Virus record (IMG/VR): IMGVR_UViG_3300017782_000063
Location: 1-38,991 of that record
Source of the DNA: a virus
Reading direction: 5' to 3' (one strand)
DNA length: 38,991 nucleotides
The notes beneath the pieces are model-generated. The model was not told where the DNA came from. It made no database searches and saw only the letters and a program-made list of their open reading frames with translations. The translations under genes were made by a program, and so were the position numbers. Within the stretch, counting starts at the first letter, position 1, and each line of letters opens with the position of its first letter. Shown piece by piece: positions 26,432-34,073 of this stretch.

Positions 26432-27051
26432 TTTTTAAAAGGATTGTATGATCTATCAAACTGACCTTTTGCGTCTCCAAGAGGTGCGTTTCGTATATTT
26501 CTAGAAACAATACTAGCCGCAGTGTTAGCATCACCTTTGTTTAATTGCCCTAACTGTTCTCTTGTTAATGAGTTAGGACCTGAACCTAATAAAGCTTTTT
26601 TAACAGTCTGGTCTGAATTAGCGTATCCAGTGTACGTTCCTTTACCATCATCTATGCTTTGTAATGTTCCTAAAGCATTATTAACTATATCTTGGTTCAT
26701 GAAAAATCTTTTTGACGCTGCGTTTTCATCATAACTACTATTAGCGTTGCTAACAAAATCCGCCGGAACTGGGTTACCAAATTCATCTACAACAGGAGTG
26801 CCAGTGTTATTAAGCGGAGAATGATGTTTCTTGTCGTACTTCATATCACCAGCTAACTTTGAAATATGCTTTTCATCGTTAGTCATCTGCTTATCACTAC
26901 CACCATGCTTAGCATCATATTTAACGTCTCTTTTTAAATAATCAATATGAGCCGCATCATCTTTTTCAGATGCCTTATAATTACCTCTAGTTACAGGTGT
27001 TCGCGAGTGTCTTGCATTGCCAGTGTACTGACCGTAGTGTCCTTTTTCCAT
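26428..27051 (-). CDS. Unknown protein with tandem Lys/Tyr/His repeat
   Basis: I place the start at ATG 27051 (MEKGHYGQYTGN), 2 bases after the upstream stop, giving 207 residues. An ATG at 27060 would add three residues and overlap the upstream gene. Numbered from ATG 27060, residues 36-52 and 63-79 are a tandem pair (HIDYLKRDVKYDAKH and HISKLAGDMKYDKKH), a repeated helix likely to dimerise or bind nucleic acid. The middle is Asn/Ser/Gly-rich, and the end is QFDRSYNPFKK. No enzymatic motif is visible. The gene is coupled by ATGA to the 52-residue gene. Probably a minor virion or assembly protein. Function unknown. Confidence 0.5.
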   Translation of the reverse strand: MEKGHYGQYTGNARHSRTPVTRGNYKASEKDDAAHIDYLKRDVKYDAKHGGSDKQMTNDEKHISKLAGDMKYDKKHHSPLNNTGTPVVDEFGNPVPADFVSNANSSYDENAASKRFFMNQDIVNNALGTLQSIDDGKGTYTGYANSDQTVKKALLGSGPNSLTREQLGQLNKGDANTAASIVSRNIRNAPLGDAKGQFDRSYNPFKK

Positions 27052-27053
27052 AA

Positions 27054-27320
27054 TTACCATTTTACTTTGTCAGCCCAGTAAGCGGCAGACATTTTACCTT
27101 TTTTAATGTTTTTCGCATGACGCGCTTTAAAACTAGCACGGCGTGCTTTTGATTTTGAATCTTGCTTTTTACCGGCAGTGCTTACACCTTGCTGACCAAA
27201 CCTAATTATTTTTTCTTTACCGCCTTCACAAGCTTTTACAATATGTGACTTAGTCTTATGACCTGAGGTTTTTCTAGGCTTATTACATTTTAAGGTTTCT
27301 TTGTTTACCTTGCTAGCCAT
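27054..27320 (-). CDS. DUF5872-like small basic protein
   Basis: An 88-residue very basic protein. It contains SHIVKACEGGKEKIIRFGQQG near residues 25-45 and KARRASFKARHAKNIKKGKM at 58-77, ending AAYWADKVKW. The order of a KIIRFG-type strand and a FKARH block is what I associate with DUF5872-like proteins found in phages and large viruses; the match is from memory. Cys12 and Cys31 are present. It starts 1 base after the previous stop, and a GGAGG sequence lies 8 bases before the ATG (27329-27333), one of the few Shine-Dalgarno-like sites here, though it also encodes the last Gly residues of the upstream gene. Perhaps nucleic-acid binding. Confidence 0.5.
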   Translation of the reverse strand: MASKVNKETLKCNKPRKTSGHKTKSHIVKACEGGKEKIIRFGQQGVSTAGKKQDSKSKARRASFKARHAKNIKKGKMSAAYWADKVKW

Positions 27321-27321
27321 T

Positions 27322-27504
27322 TTACTTTCCTCCAGCTTTCATTGTTATAGGTCCAGCTTTATATACAGGCATATCTTTAGATACTTCCATACCTGTAATA
27401 CCTGAACTATTGCCTTTTCCTTTTGGAAAACCTGTTAGATCTAACGGTCCGTCCCATACTGCGTTTTCACCTACCGCTCCGTGTTTTAGTGGTTGCTTTG
27501 CCAT
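27322..27504 (-). CDS. 60-residue low-complexity protein with GPL/GPI motifs
   Basis: A 60-residue Gly/Lys/Pro-rich protein. It shows VGENAVWDGPLDLTG at about residues 11-25 and KAGPITMKAGGK at the end. The first segment parallels VGMNAVFGGPRQM in the neighbouring 195-residue protein, so the two are probably related by duplication or by binding a common partner. There is no membrane helix or signal. The gene follows the 195-residue gene by 2 bases and precedes the DUF5872-like gene by 1 base. The function is unknown; a decoration, assembly or adaptor peptide is only a guess. Confidence 0.45.
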   Translation of the reverse strand: MAKQPLKHGAVGENAVWDGPLDLTGFPKGKGNSSGITGMEVSKDMPVYKAGPITMKAGGK

Positions 27505-27506
27505 AA

Positions 27507-28094
27507 TTAATTATTTTGTAGTTTTTCATTAGCTTTTGATGCCATGCTTTCAAGATAATCTATTCGCTCAAAATTTTCTTTATCTTGCTGTAATTTTACA
27601 TCTATTTCGTCTGATGTAGCACTTGGCGTATTTTCATCTACCATACCAAATATTCCACTTCTAAATCCGCTGTAATCAGCAAACTGACCTGGATCTGTAG
27701 CTGGATTTACTGACGCATATTGCCTATTAAAATTCGGCATTATGTTTTTTTTTAAAGGATCACCTTTAGACTTTTCACCGTCTTCTGGTTTCGCAAGTAT
27801 TTCTTTTTTAATATGCTCGGGCAATTTATCTTGATCACCCACTAAAGCCTTGTTTAACGCGTGCTTTTCTAGCTTAGCTAAGCCAGGCTGCATGTTCATT
27901 ACGTGTTGGCGTTGTTGCTGTGTTCCAAACACTTGATCAGCTACACCCAATGCGGTGGGGTTCATTTTAGTCATTGCTCCAGAGTAAGGGTCTTGCATAG
28001 CATTCATATCCATTTGTCTAGGCCCTCCAAATACAGCGTTCATACCTACTTGACCAGTGTTACCAACAAATGGTAGTCCATCTTTTTTATACAT
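27507..28094 (-). CDS. Unknown small protein sharing motifs with neighbours and with an internal virion protein
   Basis: A 195-residue protein. Residues 16-25 (VGMNAVFGGP) match VGENAVWDGP in the adjacent 60-residue protein. Residues 120-129 (PNFNRQYASV) match PTFNRQYQSV at the start of the 536-residue internal virion protein at about 4.5 kb. The rest is Met/Gln-rich (NAMQDPYSGAMTKMNPT, QQQRQHVMNMQ) and then charged helix at the C-terminus. No enzyme motif or membrane segment is visible. Sharing a short motif with a virion core protein suggests a structural or assembly link. It begins 2 bases after the upstream stop. Confidence 0.45.
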   Translation of the reverse strand: MYKKDGLPFVGNTGQVGMNAVFGGPRQMDMNAMQDPYSGAMTKMNPTALGVADQVFGTQQQRQHVMNMQPGLAKLEKHALNKALVGDQDKLPEHIKKEILAKPEDGEKSKGDPLKKNIMPNFNRQYASVNPATDPGQFADYSGFRSGIFGMVDENTPSATSDEIDVKLQQDKENFERIDYLESMASKANEKLQNN

Positions 28095-28096
28095 AA

Positions 28097-28540
28097 CTAT
28101 CTTTGTTTATCTTTGTTTACGTTATTTATAGAAGTAATAAGAACTTTGTCTGTATAAGTTTTACCTTTCATTATCTTATTTCTTCGCTCACTAGTAGGTA
28201 TATCCTCTTCTCCTAGCATTATTCTATACACTCTTTGTATTAGTTGTTTGCATTTAAAAGAAACTTTATATATATTATACTTTTGTGTAATTCTGTTTCT
28301 TTCTCTCCATACAACTATCCAGCCTTCTTTCAAAAGTCTATTCCATCTCCTGTTGTCCCAGCTGTAAGAATAACTGCCATCTTCAAAATCTTTTTTAGTA
28401 AAAAGATCTATACAATCTAAGTATATTAAAAGCTCTAAATCAGCATCGTTTAAACTGTTGTTACGACAAGCCCACTTACGTATAATACGGTAATGCTTTA
28501 ATATATTTAACTGCTTAATGTCACTAGCCTCTATTCTCAT
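28097..28540 (-). CDS. Possible winged-helix protein
   Basis: A 147-residue protein starting in an ATGA overlap with groES. Residues 10-40 are helical (LNILKHYRIIRKWACRNNSL), followed by LNDADLELLIYLDCIDLFTK, then a wing-like stretch DNRRWNRLLKEGWIVVWRERN and a strand KYNIYKVSFKCKQLIQRVY. The order helix, helix, recognition-like helix and wing resembles a MarR-type winged helix. The tail is basic. It could regulate late genes or bind DNA in the virion. The fold assignment is by eye only. Confidence 0.45.
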   Translation of the reverse strand: MRIEASDIKQLNILKHYRIIRKWACRNNSLNDADLELLIYLDCIDLFTKKDFEDGSYSYSWDNRRWNRLLKEGWIVVWRERNRITQKYNIYKVSFKCKQLIQRVYRIMLGEEDIPTSERRNKIMKGKTYTDKVLITSINNVNKDKQR

Positions 28541-28797
28541 AACAACACAACAACATCTTGTAATTTTATAACTGTATATTGTTCGTCGTTAATTTCTATT
28601 TTATGACCACTATGTCTATCATAATATATGGCATCGCCTTGCTTTACAACTTCTACTTGATCACTAACAGAAACTACATTAGCTTCTGTATATCTTATAT
28701 CTTCTCTGTCTTTAACCGACAGCACTAAACCACCTTCTGTTTTTTTGTTAGATACCGGTTTAGGTTTTACAATTATGTTACTGCCCACTGCCTTCAT
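28537..28797 (-). CDS. groES: Phage co-chaperonin GroES
   Basis: An 86-residue GroES homologue. The start MKAVGSNIIVKPKP matches the usual strand, a mobile-loop segment KKTEGGLVLS with GGLVL at 22-26 (bacterial GGIVL) is present, and the end DEQYTVIKLQDVVVLL matches the GroES closing strands. The usual length is about 97; the loss is mostly in the middle loop. GroES caps the GroEL ring to fold proteins inside. Its start lies inside the end of groEL (20-base overlap), an arrangement opposite to the bacterial groES-groEL order. Translation is probably coupled. The 3' end overlaps the next gene by ATGA. Confidence 0.85.
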   Translation of the reverse strand: MKAVGSNIIVKPKPVSNKKTEGGLVLSVKDREDIRYTEANVVSVSDQVEVVKQGDAIYYDRHSGHKIEINDEQYTVIKLQDVVVLL

Positions 28798-30331
28798 CGA
28801 CTCTAAGATTATTAATTACACAATCAGTTGACAATATTGTTGTAGCTACAGAAGCTGCGTTTAGCAAAGCGCTTTTAGTTACAAGCAGAGGATCTATAAT
28901 ACCAGACTTAATCATATTTACCATATTTCCTGTAACCACATTTAATCCTCTGCCTTTAACTTTAGGTAGCTCGTATTCAACTATACCAGCATTATCTAAT
29001 ATAGTTTTAAATGGAGCTTTAATTGCTTCTAGCAAAACCTCTTCGCCTTTTGACTTTGGTTTTATAAAGCTAGACGCATTTAAAAGAGCTATACCACCAC
29101 CAGGTACTATACCATCTTTTATTGCAGCTTTTGTAGCACAGATAGCATCTTCAACCCTATCTCTTTTTTCTTTTAATTCTACTTCAGAGTTAGCACCTAC
29201 TTTTACAATCGCTACTTTAGCTGATAGCATTGCTAATCTTTTTTCGTATTTGTTTTTAGTAGCAGCTGATGAGGCGTTTTTGATTTTATCCTTTATATCT
29301 TCTATTAAATCTTCTAATTCGTTAGAAGACTTATCTACTTGTAAGATTGTTTCTGTTTGATTTGAAACAGATTTAACACACTCACCTAAGTGTTCTGGCT
29401 GTATTAAATCCATGTCATCACCTAGATCTTCATTTATAATTGTAGCGCCAGTAAGCATTGATAAATCTTGTAATACTTCTTTTTTACTTACACCATATAC
29501 AGGTGCATCTACTATGTTTACTTTTATATTACCTTTTAGCTTGTTCATAGCCAAGGCATTTAAAACTTGCTGCTCAGCATCACCGATTATAAGTAGCGAT
29601 CTATTGTTTTTAATAACATACTCTAATACGTTTTGTATTTTACGTACGTTTGGTATTAAAGATTCTACAATTAAAACTAAAGGATTTTCTAATTCAGCTG
29701 TACCTTTTAACTTGTCAGTTACAAATGAATCATTTTTAAAACCTTTATAGTATTGAACTCCGTCGACTATTTCACAAAAAGTTTCTGGTTGATCGTTTAT
29801 TTCCATCATAACAACACCTGTATTATCAACAGCTCTAAAAGCATCTGCAATGATATTACCTATTTGTTTATCGTTGTTAGCTGATATGGTAGCTACTTGA
29901 TCAATCATTTCACCTACCACAGGTGTACTGTTTTTTTCTAAATAAACTATAACTTTATCAACACCAGAGTTAATACCTTCTTTAAGATCTCTAGTGTTAA
30001 CTTCTTTTTTATAAGAGTTTTTTAAGAGTGCGTGTGCTAGCACTGTAGCCGTTGTTGTTCTATCGCCAGCTTCTTGCACAGTTTGCCTAGCCGCTTGTTT
30101 TAAAAGCGTCGCACCCATGTTTTCTACAGGATCTAATAGTATAATACTATCAGCTACTGTAACTCCATCTTTTGTTATAACGGGTTGGCCCGCACCATCC
30201 TCTAGTATAACGCACTTGCCGCTAGCCCCAAGTGTGGAGCTAACAGCTTTAGTGAGATTTTCTATACCTTTAAATACTTTGTCTTTAGCATCACTGCCAA
30301 AGTTTAAATTCTTAACTATTGCGTCAGACAT
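28778..30331 (-). CDS. groEL: Phage chaperonin GroEL
   Basis: A 517-residue GroEL homologue (usual length about 540-550). ATP-binding elements are visible: STLGASGKCVILED near 32-45, ITKDGVTVADS with D55 (E. coli D52), and EAGDRTTTATVLA at 87-99, where D90 is kept but the Gly of the GDGTTT motif is replaced by Arg91. RVEDAICATKAAIKDGIVPGGG at 392-413 carries D395 (E. coli D398), so the ATPase acid residues are kept. The apical domain is shorter, and the C-terminal GGM repeats are absent, ending LRVDEGSGQ. It most likely folds phage capsid, tail or fibre proteins. The leader before the ATG is A/T-only with no Shine-Dalgarno. Confidence 0.88.
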   Translation of the reverse strand: MSDAIVKNLNFGSDAKDKVFKGIENLTKAVSSTLGASGKCVILEDGAGQPVITKDGVTVADSIILLDPVENMGATLLKQAARQTVQEAGDRTTTATVLAHALLKNSYKKEVNTRDLKEGINSGVDKVIVYLEKNSTPVVGEMIDQVATISANNDKQIGNIIADAFRAVDNTGVVMMEINDQPETFCEIVDGVQYYKGFKNDSFVTDKLKGTAELENPLVLIVESLIPNVRKIQNVLEYVIKNNRSLLIIGDAEQQVLNALAMNKLKGNIKVNIVDAPVYGVSKKEVLQDLSMLTGATIINEDLGDDMDLIQPEHLGECVKSVSNQTETILQVDKSSNELEDLIEDIKDKIKNASSAATKNKYEKRLAMLSAKVAIVKVGANSEVELKEKRDRVEDAICATKAAIKDGIVPGGGIALLNASSFIKPKSKGEEVLLEAIKAPFKTILDNAGIVEYELPKVKGRGLNVVTGNMVNMIKSGIIDPLLVTKSALLNAASVATTILSTDCVINNLRVDEGSGQ

Positions 30332-30360
30332 ATTTGATTTAATTAAATTATATTTATTTT

Positions 30361-30645
30361 TTACTCAAAGGTTTTAACTACCTTAGGTCCTTTTACAAAG
30401 TCAATTTTTTTAGTGTAATGCTCAATGCTACCATCAATAGCAGCTTCAGCACCATCCATAGTTTCTCTACGAGTCACATCTTGCCACTCATCATTTTGAT
30501 CTTTGTATTCAGTTTGAAAAAATCCGTTTGGTAGTTGTACTATTCGCCAATTTTTCTTTTCAGCGATATGCTTCCAAAATTTTATTTGGTCTTCGGATAT
30601 TTGCGGTTGACTACTCCACGTGCTAGTCTTATAATATAGTGTCAT
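30361..30645 (-). CDS. Small unknown protein before the chaperonin genes
   Basis: I prefer ATG 30645 (MTLYYKTSTWSS), giving 94 residues; a GTG at 30711 would add 22 basic residues. The A-rich leader before 30645 matches the style of other starts here. The protein is Trp/Tyr/Lys-rich: DQIKFWKHIAEKKNWRIVQL, then PNGFFQTEYKDQNDEWQDVT, then GAEAAIDGSIEHYTKKIDFV. The order looks like a small alpha/beta fold with no catalytic motif. It lies between the fibre genes and groEL, with only 29 bases to the GroEL start. It may be a fibre-assembly or chaperonin-associated factor. Function unknown. Confidence 0.45.
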   Translation of the reverse strand: MTLYYKTSTWSSQPQISEDQIKFWKHIAEKKNWRIVQLPNGFFQTEYKDQNDEWQDVTRRETMDGAEAAIDGSIEHYTKKIDFVKGPKVVKTFE

Positions 30646-30768
30646 TGGTTTTGGTTTTATATTAGTTTGTTTGGTTGCTCTAACCCGAGCAGGGTATACT
30701 TTATATATCACTTATTTTTAGTGATTTTTACCATGGTACATCTTTTAACTCACATACGCCATTTTATA

Positions 30769-33700
30769 TTAAGTTAAAGTTTGATCTACGTTTTGTCTAT
30801 AAACACTTAAATTTATTATAGTATACTCTACCGTGATGTACCAAGTTGGCTCATTTGTTATTGGAGCTGAATCAAGAGCTAATGCTACAGGCTTACCTAC
30901 ACCGCCCTGTTCAAACGACGAATTTCCAGCATAACCAAAAGCATTGTAAAACCAAACACCACTTCCGTTAACAATTACTGGTCTAGATACAGATCCTATA
31001 GATGCATAATTACCATCGGGTCTTTGTTGTATAAAAAGAACAGGGTAAATATTACTAGACCAGCCAGAGCCTATAGTACTACCTGCTTTGTGTACAAAAA
31101 TACCTTTAACTATCATAACTTCGCCATTTGATGGAGTAGGTGTTACATTGACCCCGTTGCTATATCCACTACTTGTAGGCCAACCACCGGCTTCTATTTT
31201 AGTAGTATACCTATAAGTTGCCATTAACATTTTACCACCTGTTCCAAAACCTGCCGTGCCTCTAACTAAATTTGCATTTGATGAGCCTGTCAACCAAGTG
31301 TCTTTATTAGATGGTGTATAAGCACCCATTTTAACATATCTAGGCCCAGGCCCTCCTTCAACAAAAAAGTTTTGTTCTGATGTAGCGCCTACATTTAATT
31401 CATTTCTTGCCCTGAAAGTACCATTAACATCGAACGCAGAGCCTGGATTTGTAGTTCTAAATCCTGCTTTTTTATTTACTAAATCTAAATACCATGTAGG
31501 ATCTGCAGGATCCGCACCAAAAGTTACAATACCTGCGGAGTTGGCGCGCAAGCGTTCTGTTCCATTTGTACCTATACTTAACTCGTTATTTGTAGGCAAA
31601 TCTACATAAGCACCTACTGCATTTGGAAAGCTGTTTCTAAAGTTTAAAGTTCTTTCTACTAAGTTAAGATCAGAAGCTGAATCTACATATACTCTAGAGA
31701 AAGTGTTTCCGCTTGTTATAAACTCTAAATTATCGTTTTGAAGATTATATCTAACTTGGCCTCTGTATTGCGCATTGCCACTAGTGCCGTTTGCAAAAGC
31801 AATTGTATTGATGCTGTTACTTCCACCGTATAGTGTAACTAGAGAACCACCACTACCACTACCTACAACTAATCTAGAGGCGCCAAACGCAGTAGAGCTG
31901 TTACCAATACCAACTACACCAATAGTGCCACCAGATACAGTTGAGTAATTAAGCTGAGAAGTTCCTGTTATATTTGTTGTTGCGTCCCAATAAGGAATTT
32001 GACCACCTGATACGCTAGCAGTTCCAGATCCGGTTACGTTACCAGACCCAGTAGATCCAGTAGAAACCGCAGTAACACGACCATAAGCGTCTAACGTAAT
32101 AGTATCTATTTTAGCAGAATCAGATGTAGATCCGTACGTTCCAGCTCCAGCACCAGCCGTAGCTAAAGCAACGTTAGCCGCGTTAACCACTATACCAGTT
32201 CCTTGGCCTACTGTTAAAGTTACATTGCCAGCTGTACCGCCACCAGTTAAACCATTGCCAGCGGTAACACCTGTTATGTCACCTGTAAATGGTGTGCTCC
32301 AAGTAAACGCGCCAAGACCATCTGATGTTAACACTTGACCACTTGTACCATTGCTAGACACATTTAATTCATTTGAACCTACTACGTTTGAAGATATTGT
32401 AGTAATTATGCTTGTTGTTCCGCTACCTGTAACGTCACCTGTTAATGTGATAGTTTGATTACCAGTTAAATATCTATTATCTAAATCTACTGTAACAGCT
32501 GTAAGACCTTGTCTACTTAAAGTTAAAACACCTGTGCTCGTGTCAAAAGATGCTGATGTAACGTAATTGTTATTATCAGCTGGTAGTGAAGCCCATGTGT
32601 TATCACCTCTAAGATATGTCGACGCGCTTGGAGTTCCAGTAGCACTTAAGCTGTACGTTAAAGATCCTGAGCTTGTGATTGGCCCGCCTGATCCATTTAT
32701 AAATGTTGAGTTTGAGGTTCCAACAGATTCAACCGTACCGGTTGTGTATGTTCCTAAACTTAAATTACCTAGTATCACCTGAGATGCTGTTCCAGCTCCA
32801 GCTATATTAATATCACCGCTTGTTGTAATTGGCGAGTTGGTTATTGTCAGCGCACTGCCAGTTTCAGTTATACCAACACTGGTGAATGTTGGGGTAGGTA
32901 AGTTAATTGTTTTTAAATTTAAACTTGTAACGTGACCTGTTGAATTAGCCCCTACACTATCTATAGCTGTAAAACCGCTACCAAAGCCAGGCGAAATATT
33001 GCTTGTTGTTTGAGAAATTGTAATAGGAGCTTGACTAACTGTAGCTGTACCACCTGAATAACTAACACCTATATCGTTAGTTGTACCTGCTACGTTACCA
33101 ATACCTACTGTATTTGCATCTGCAAGATCTATGTTGTTTTGTACTGTAGTCCAATTAGCTAATGTTGTAGGTGAGTCTATTTGAGCTATTAATGAATCAC
33201 CTGTTCTAACTTGCTCTGTAAAAAATGTGCCATCAGCTGTTACCGTATACATCCAACCTTTTTTGATGGCTGAACTTGGGCTTGAATCTAAGTCAGGTGT
33301 GTTTGTAGCCGCATCATAACCACCTTGAAAATTTACGGCTCCTGACGTAGAAGTTATATCTACATAGTTTTTAGTCGCCGCATCTTGAGCGTTTGTAGGA
33401 TCTGTTACATTGATTATCTTGTTAGAAGACATATCAAGCTCACCATTAATAGAGCTATCACCTGTAACACTTATGCCGGTATTAAATGTACCAGTGCCAG
33501 TTATATCTATACCACCTGTAGTGACCGTCAATCCTGTTCCAGCTGTAATTGTATTTGCTACACTTATACTAGACGCTAAATCAAAACCTAGTGATGTTGC
33601 GCTATTAAAAGTTATAGCTACATTACCAGTGGCAACTAAACCTATATCATTAGTACTAGATGGGTTTGTGCCAGTTAATCTAATCAAGTTAGGCGTACCT

Positions 33701-34065
33701 GATACAGCTGCAAAAGTATATGTTGTATTATTATCCGGCGGTGTAGACCAAGTGTTATTACCACTTAAAAACGTAGTTGCTGATGGTGATCCAGTCGCAT
33801 TTAAGTCTATAGACAAAGACTGACCTGATGCGGTTGTAGATATAAACGTACCGCCAGTTATAGCAAACACTTGACTATCTAAATCAACAGCGCCAGTTCC
33901 ACTTGTTCCAGAAAAATCTAAATCCGATGCGGTAACTAAAGCGTCCACATAAGCTTTAGTCGCGGCATCAGTATTGTTTACAGGCGTAGCTAAACTAGTT
34001 ATGCTGGTATTTTGTAAGTCAATACCGCTATTTACTGATACATCAAATAGAAAGTTTATCGCCAT
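30769..34065 (-). CDS. Tail fibre protein with repeated beta units
   Basis: A 1098-residue fibre. It contains phage-fibre DAATKxYVD motifs (DAATKAYVD near residue 33, DAATKNYVD near 228), which mark coiled segments of trimeric fibres. Long Thr/Ser/Gly-rich beta repeats include ATGSPSATTFLSGNNTWSTP and ATGTPSASTYLRGDNTWASLP, clear copies of one unit. From about residue 880 the sequence changes to a less repetitive, Gly/Tyr/Trp-containing C-terminal domain (YVKMGAYTPSNKDTWLTGSS, then IVKGIFVHKAGSTIGSGW) likely to contact the host receptor. The 5' end is directly behind the preceding adhesin gene (8-base gap). Host recognition is the expected role. No chaperone or enzymatic domain is visible. 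Confidence 0.75.
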   Translation of the reverse strand: MAINFLFDVSVNSGIDLQNTSITSLATPVNNTDAATKAYVDALVTASDLDFSGTSGTGAVDLDSQVFAITGGTFISTTASGQSLSIDLNATGSPSATTFLSGNNTWSTPPDNNTTYTFAAVSGTPNLIRLTGTNPSSTNDIGLVATGNVAITFNSATSLGFDLASSISVANTITAGTGLTVTTGGIDITGTGTFNTGISVTGDSSINGELDMSSNKIINVTDPTNAQDAATKNYVDITSTSGAVNFQGGYDAATNTPDLDSSPSSAIKKGWMYTVTADGTFFTEQVRTGDSLIAQIDSPTTLANWTTVQNNIDLADANTVGIGNVAGTTNDIGVSYSGGTATVSQAPITISQTTSNISPGFGSGFTAIDSVGANSTGHVTSLNLKTINLPTPTFTSVGITETGSALTITNSPITTSGDINIAGAGTASQVILGNLSLGTYTTGTVESVGTSNSTFINGSGGPITSSGSLTYSLSATGTPSASTYLRGDNTWASLPADNNNYVTSASFDTSTGVLTLSRQGLTAVTVDLDNRYLTGNQTITLTGDVTGSGTTSIITTISSNVVGSNELNVSSNGTSGQVLTSDGLGAFTWSTPFTGDITGVTAGNGLTGGGTAGNVTLTVGQGTGIVVNAANVALATAGAGAGTYGSTSDSAKIDTITLDAYGRVTAVSTGSTGSGNVTGSGTASVSGGQIPYWDATTNITGTSQLNYSTVSGGTIGVVGIGNSSTAFGASRLVVGSGSGGSLVTLYGGSNSINTIAFANGTSGNAQYRGQVRYNLQNDNLEFITSGNTFSRVYVDSASDLNLVERTLNFRNSFPNAVGAYVDLPTNNELSIGTNGTERLRANSAGIVTFGADPADPTWYLDLVNKKAGFRTTNPGSAFDVNGTFRARNELNVGATSEQNFFVEGGPGPRYVKMGAYTPSNKDTWLTGSSNANLVRGTAGFGTGGKMLMATYRYTTKIEAGGWPTSSGYSNGVNVTPTPSNGEVMIVKGIFVHKAGSTIGSGWSSNIYPVLFIQQRPDGNYASIGSVSRPVIVNGSGVWFYNAFGYAGNSSFEQGGVGKPVALALDSAPITNEPTWYITVEYTIINLSVYRQNVDQTLT
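33020..33390 (-). repeat. Fibre module shared with the neighbouring adhesin gene (copy 1)
   Basis: A block of roughly 120 residues in the 1098-residue fibre: DAATKNYVD, then TNTPDLDSSPSS, KKGWMYTVTADGTFFTEQV, WTTVQNNIDLA, VGIGNVAGT and VSYSGGTATV. The same order is found in the 726-residue protein. DNA identity is clearly lower than protein similarity, so the duplication or exchange is not recent. Boundaries are approximate. Confidence 0.7.
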
Positions 34066-34073
34066 GTGTTAGT

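Noticed and set aside
27325-27333. GGAGGAAAG as a Shine-Dalgarno site for the DUF5872-like gene
   Set aside because: Spacing is good, but the bases also encode the C-terminal Gly-Gly-Lys of the gene before and almost no other gene here uses such a site; kept only as a remark.
30707-30725. Inverted repeat ATCACT-N7-AGTGAT near the start of the small gene before groEL
   Set aside because: Stem of only 6 bp, A/T-rich; the T-run follows it on the plus strand where there is no gene to terminate. An operator or promoter role cannot be supported.
33410-33823. A 137-codon plus-strand frame inside the fibre gene
   Set aside because: It is the antisense of Thr/Ser/Val-rich repeats, which produce Val/Ile/Pro-rich shadows; similar shadows occur in 35395-35697.
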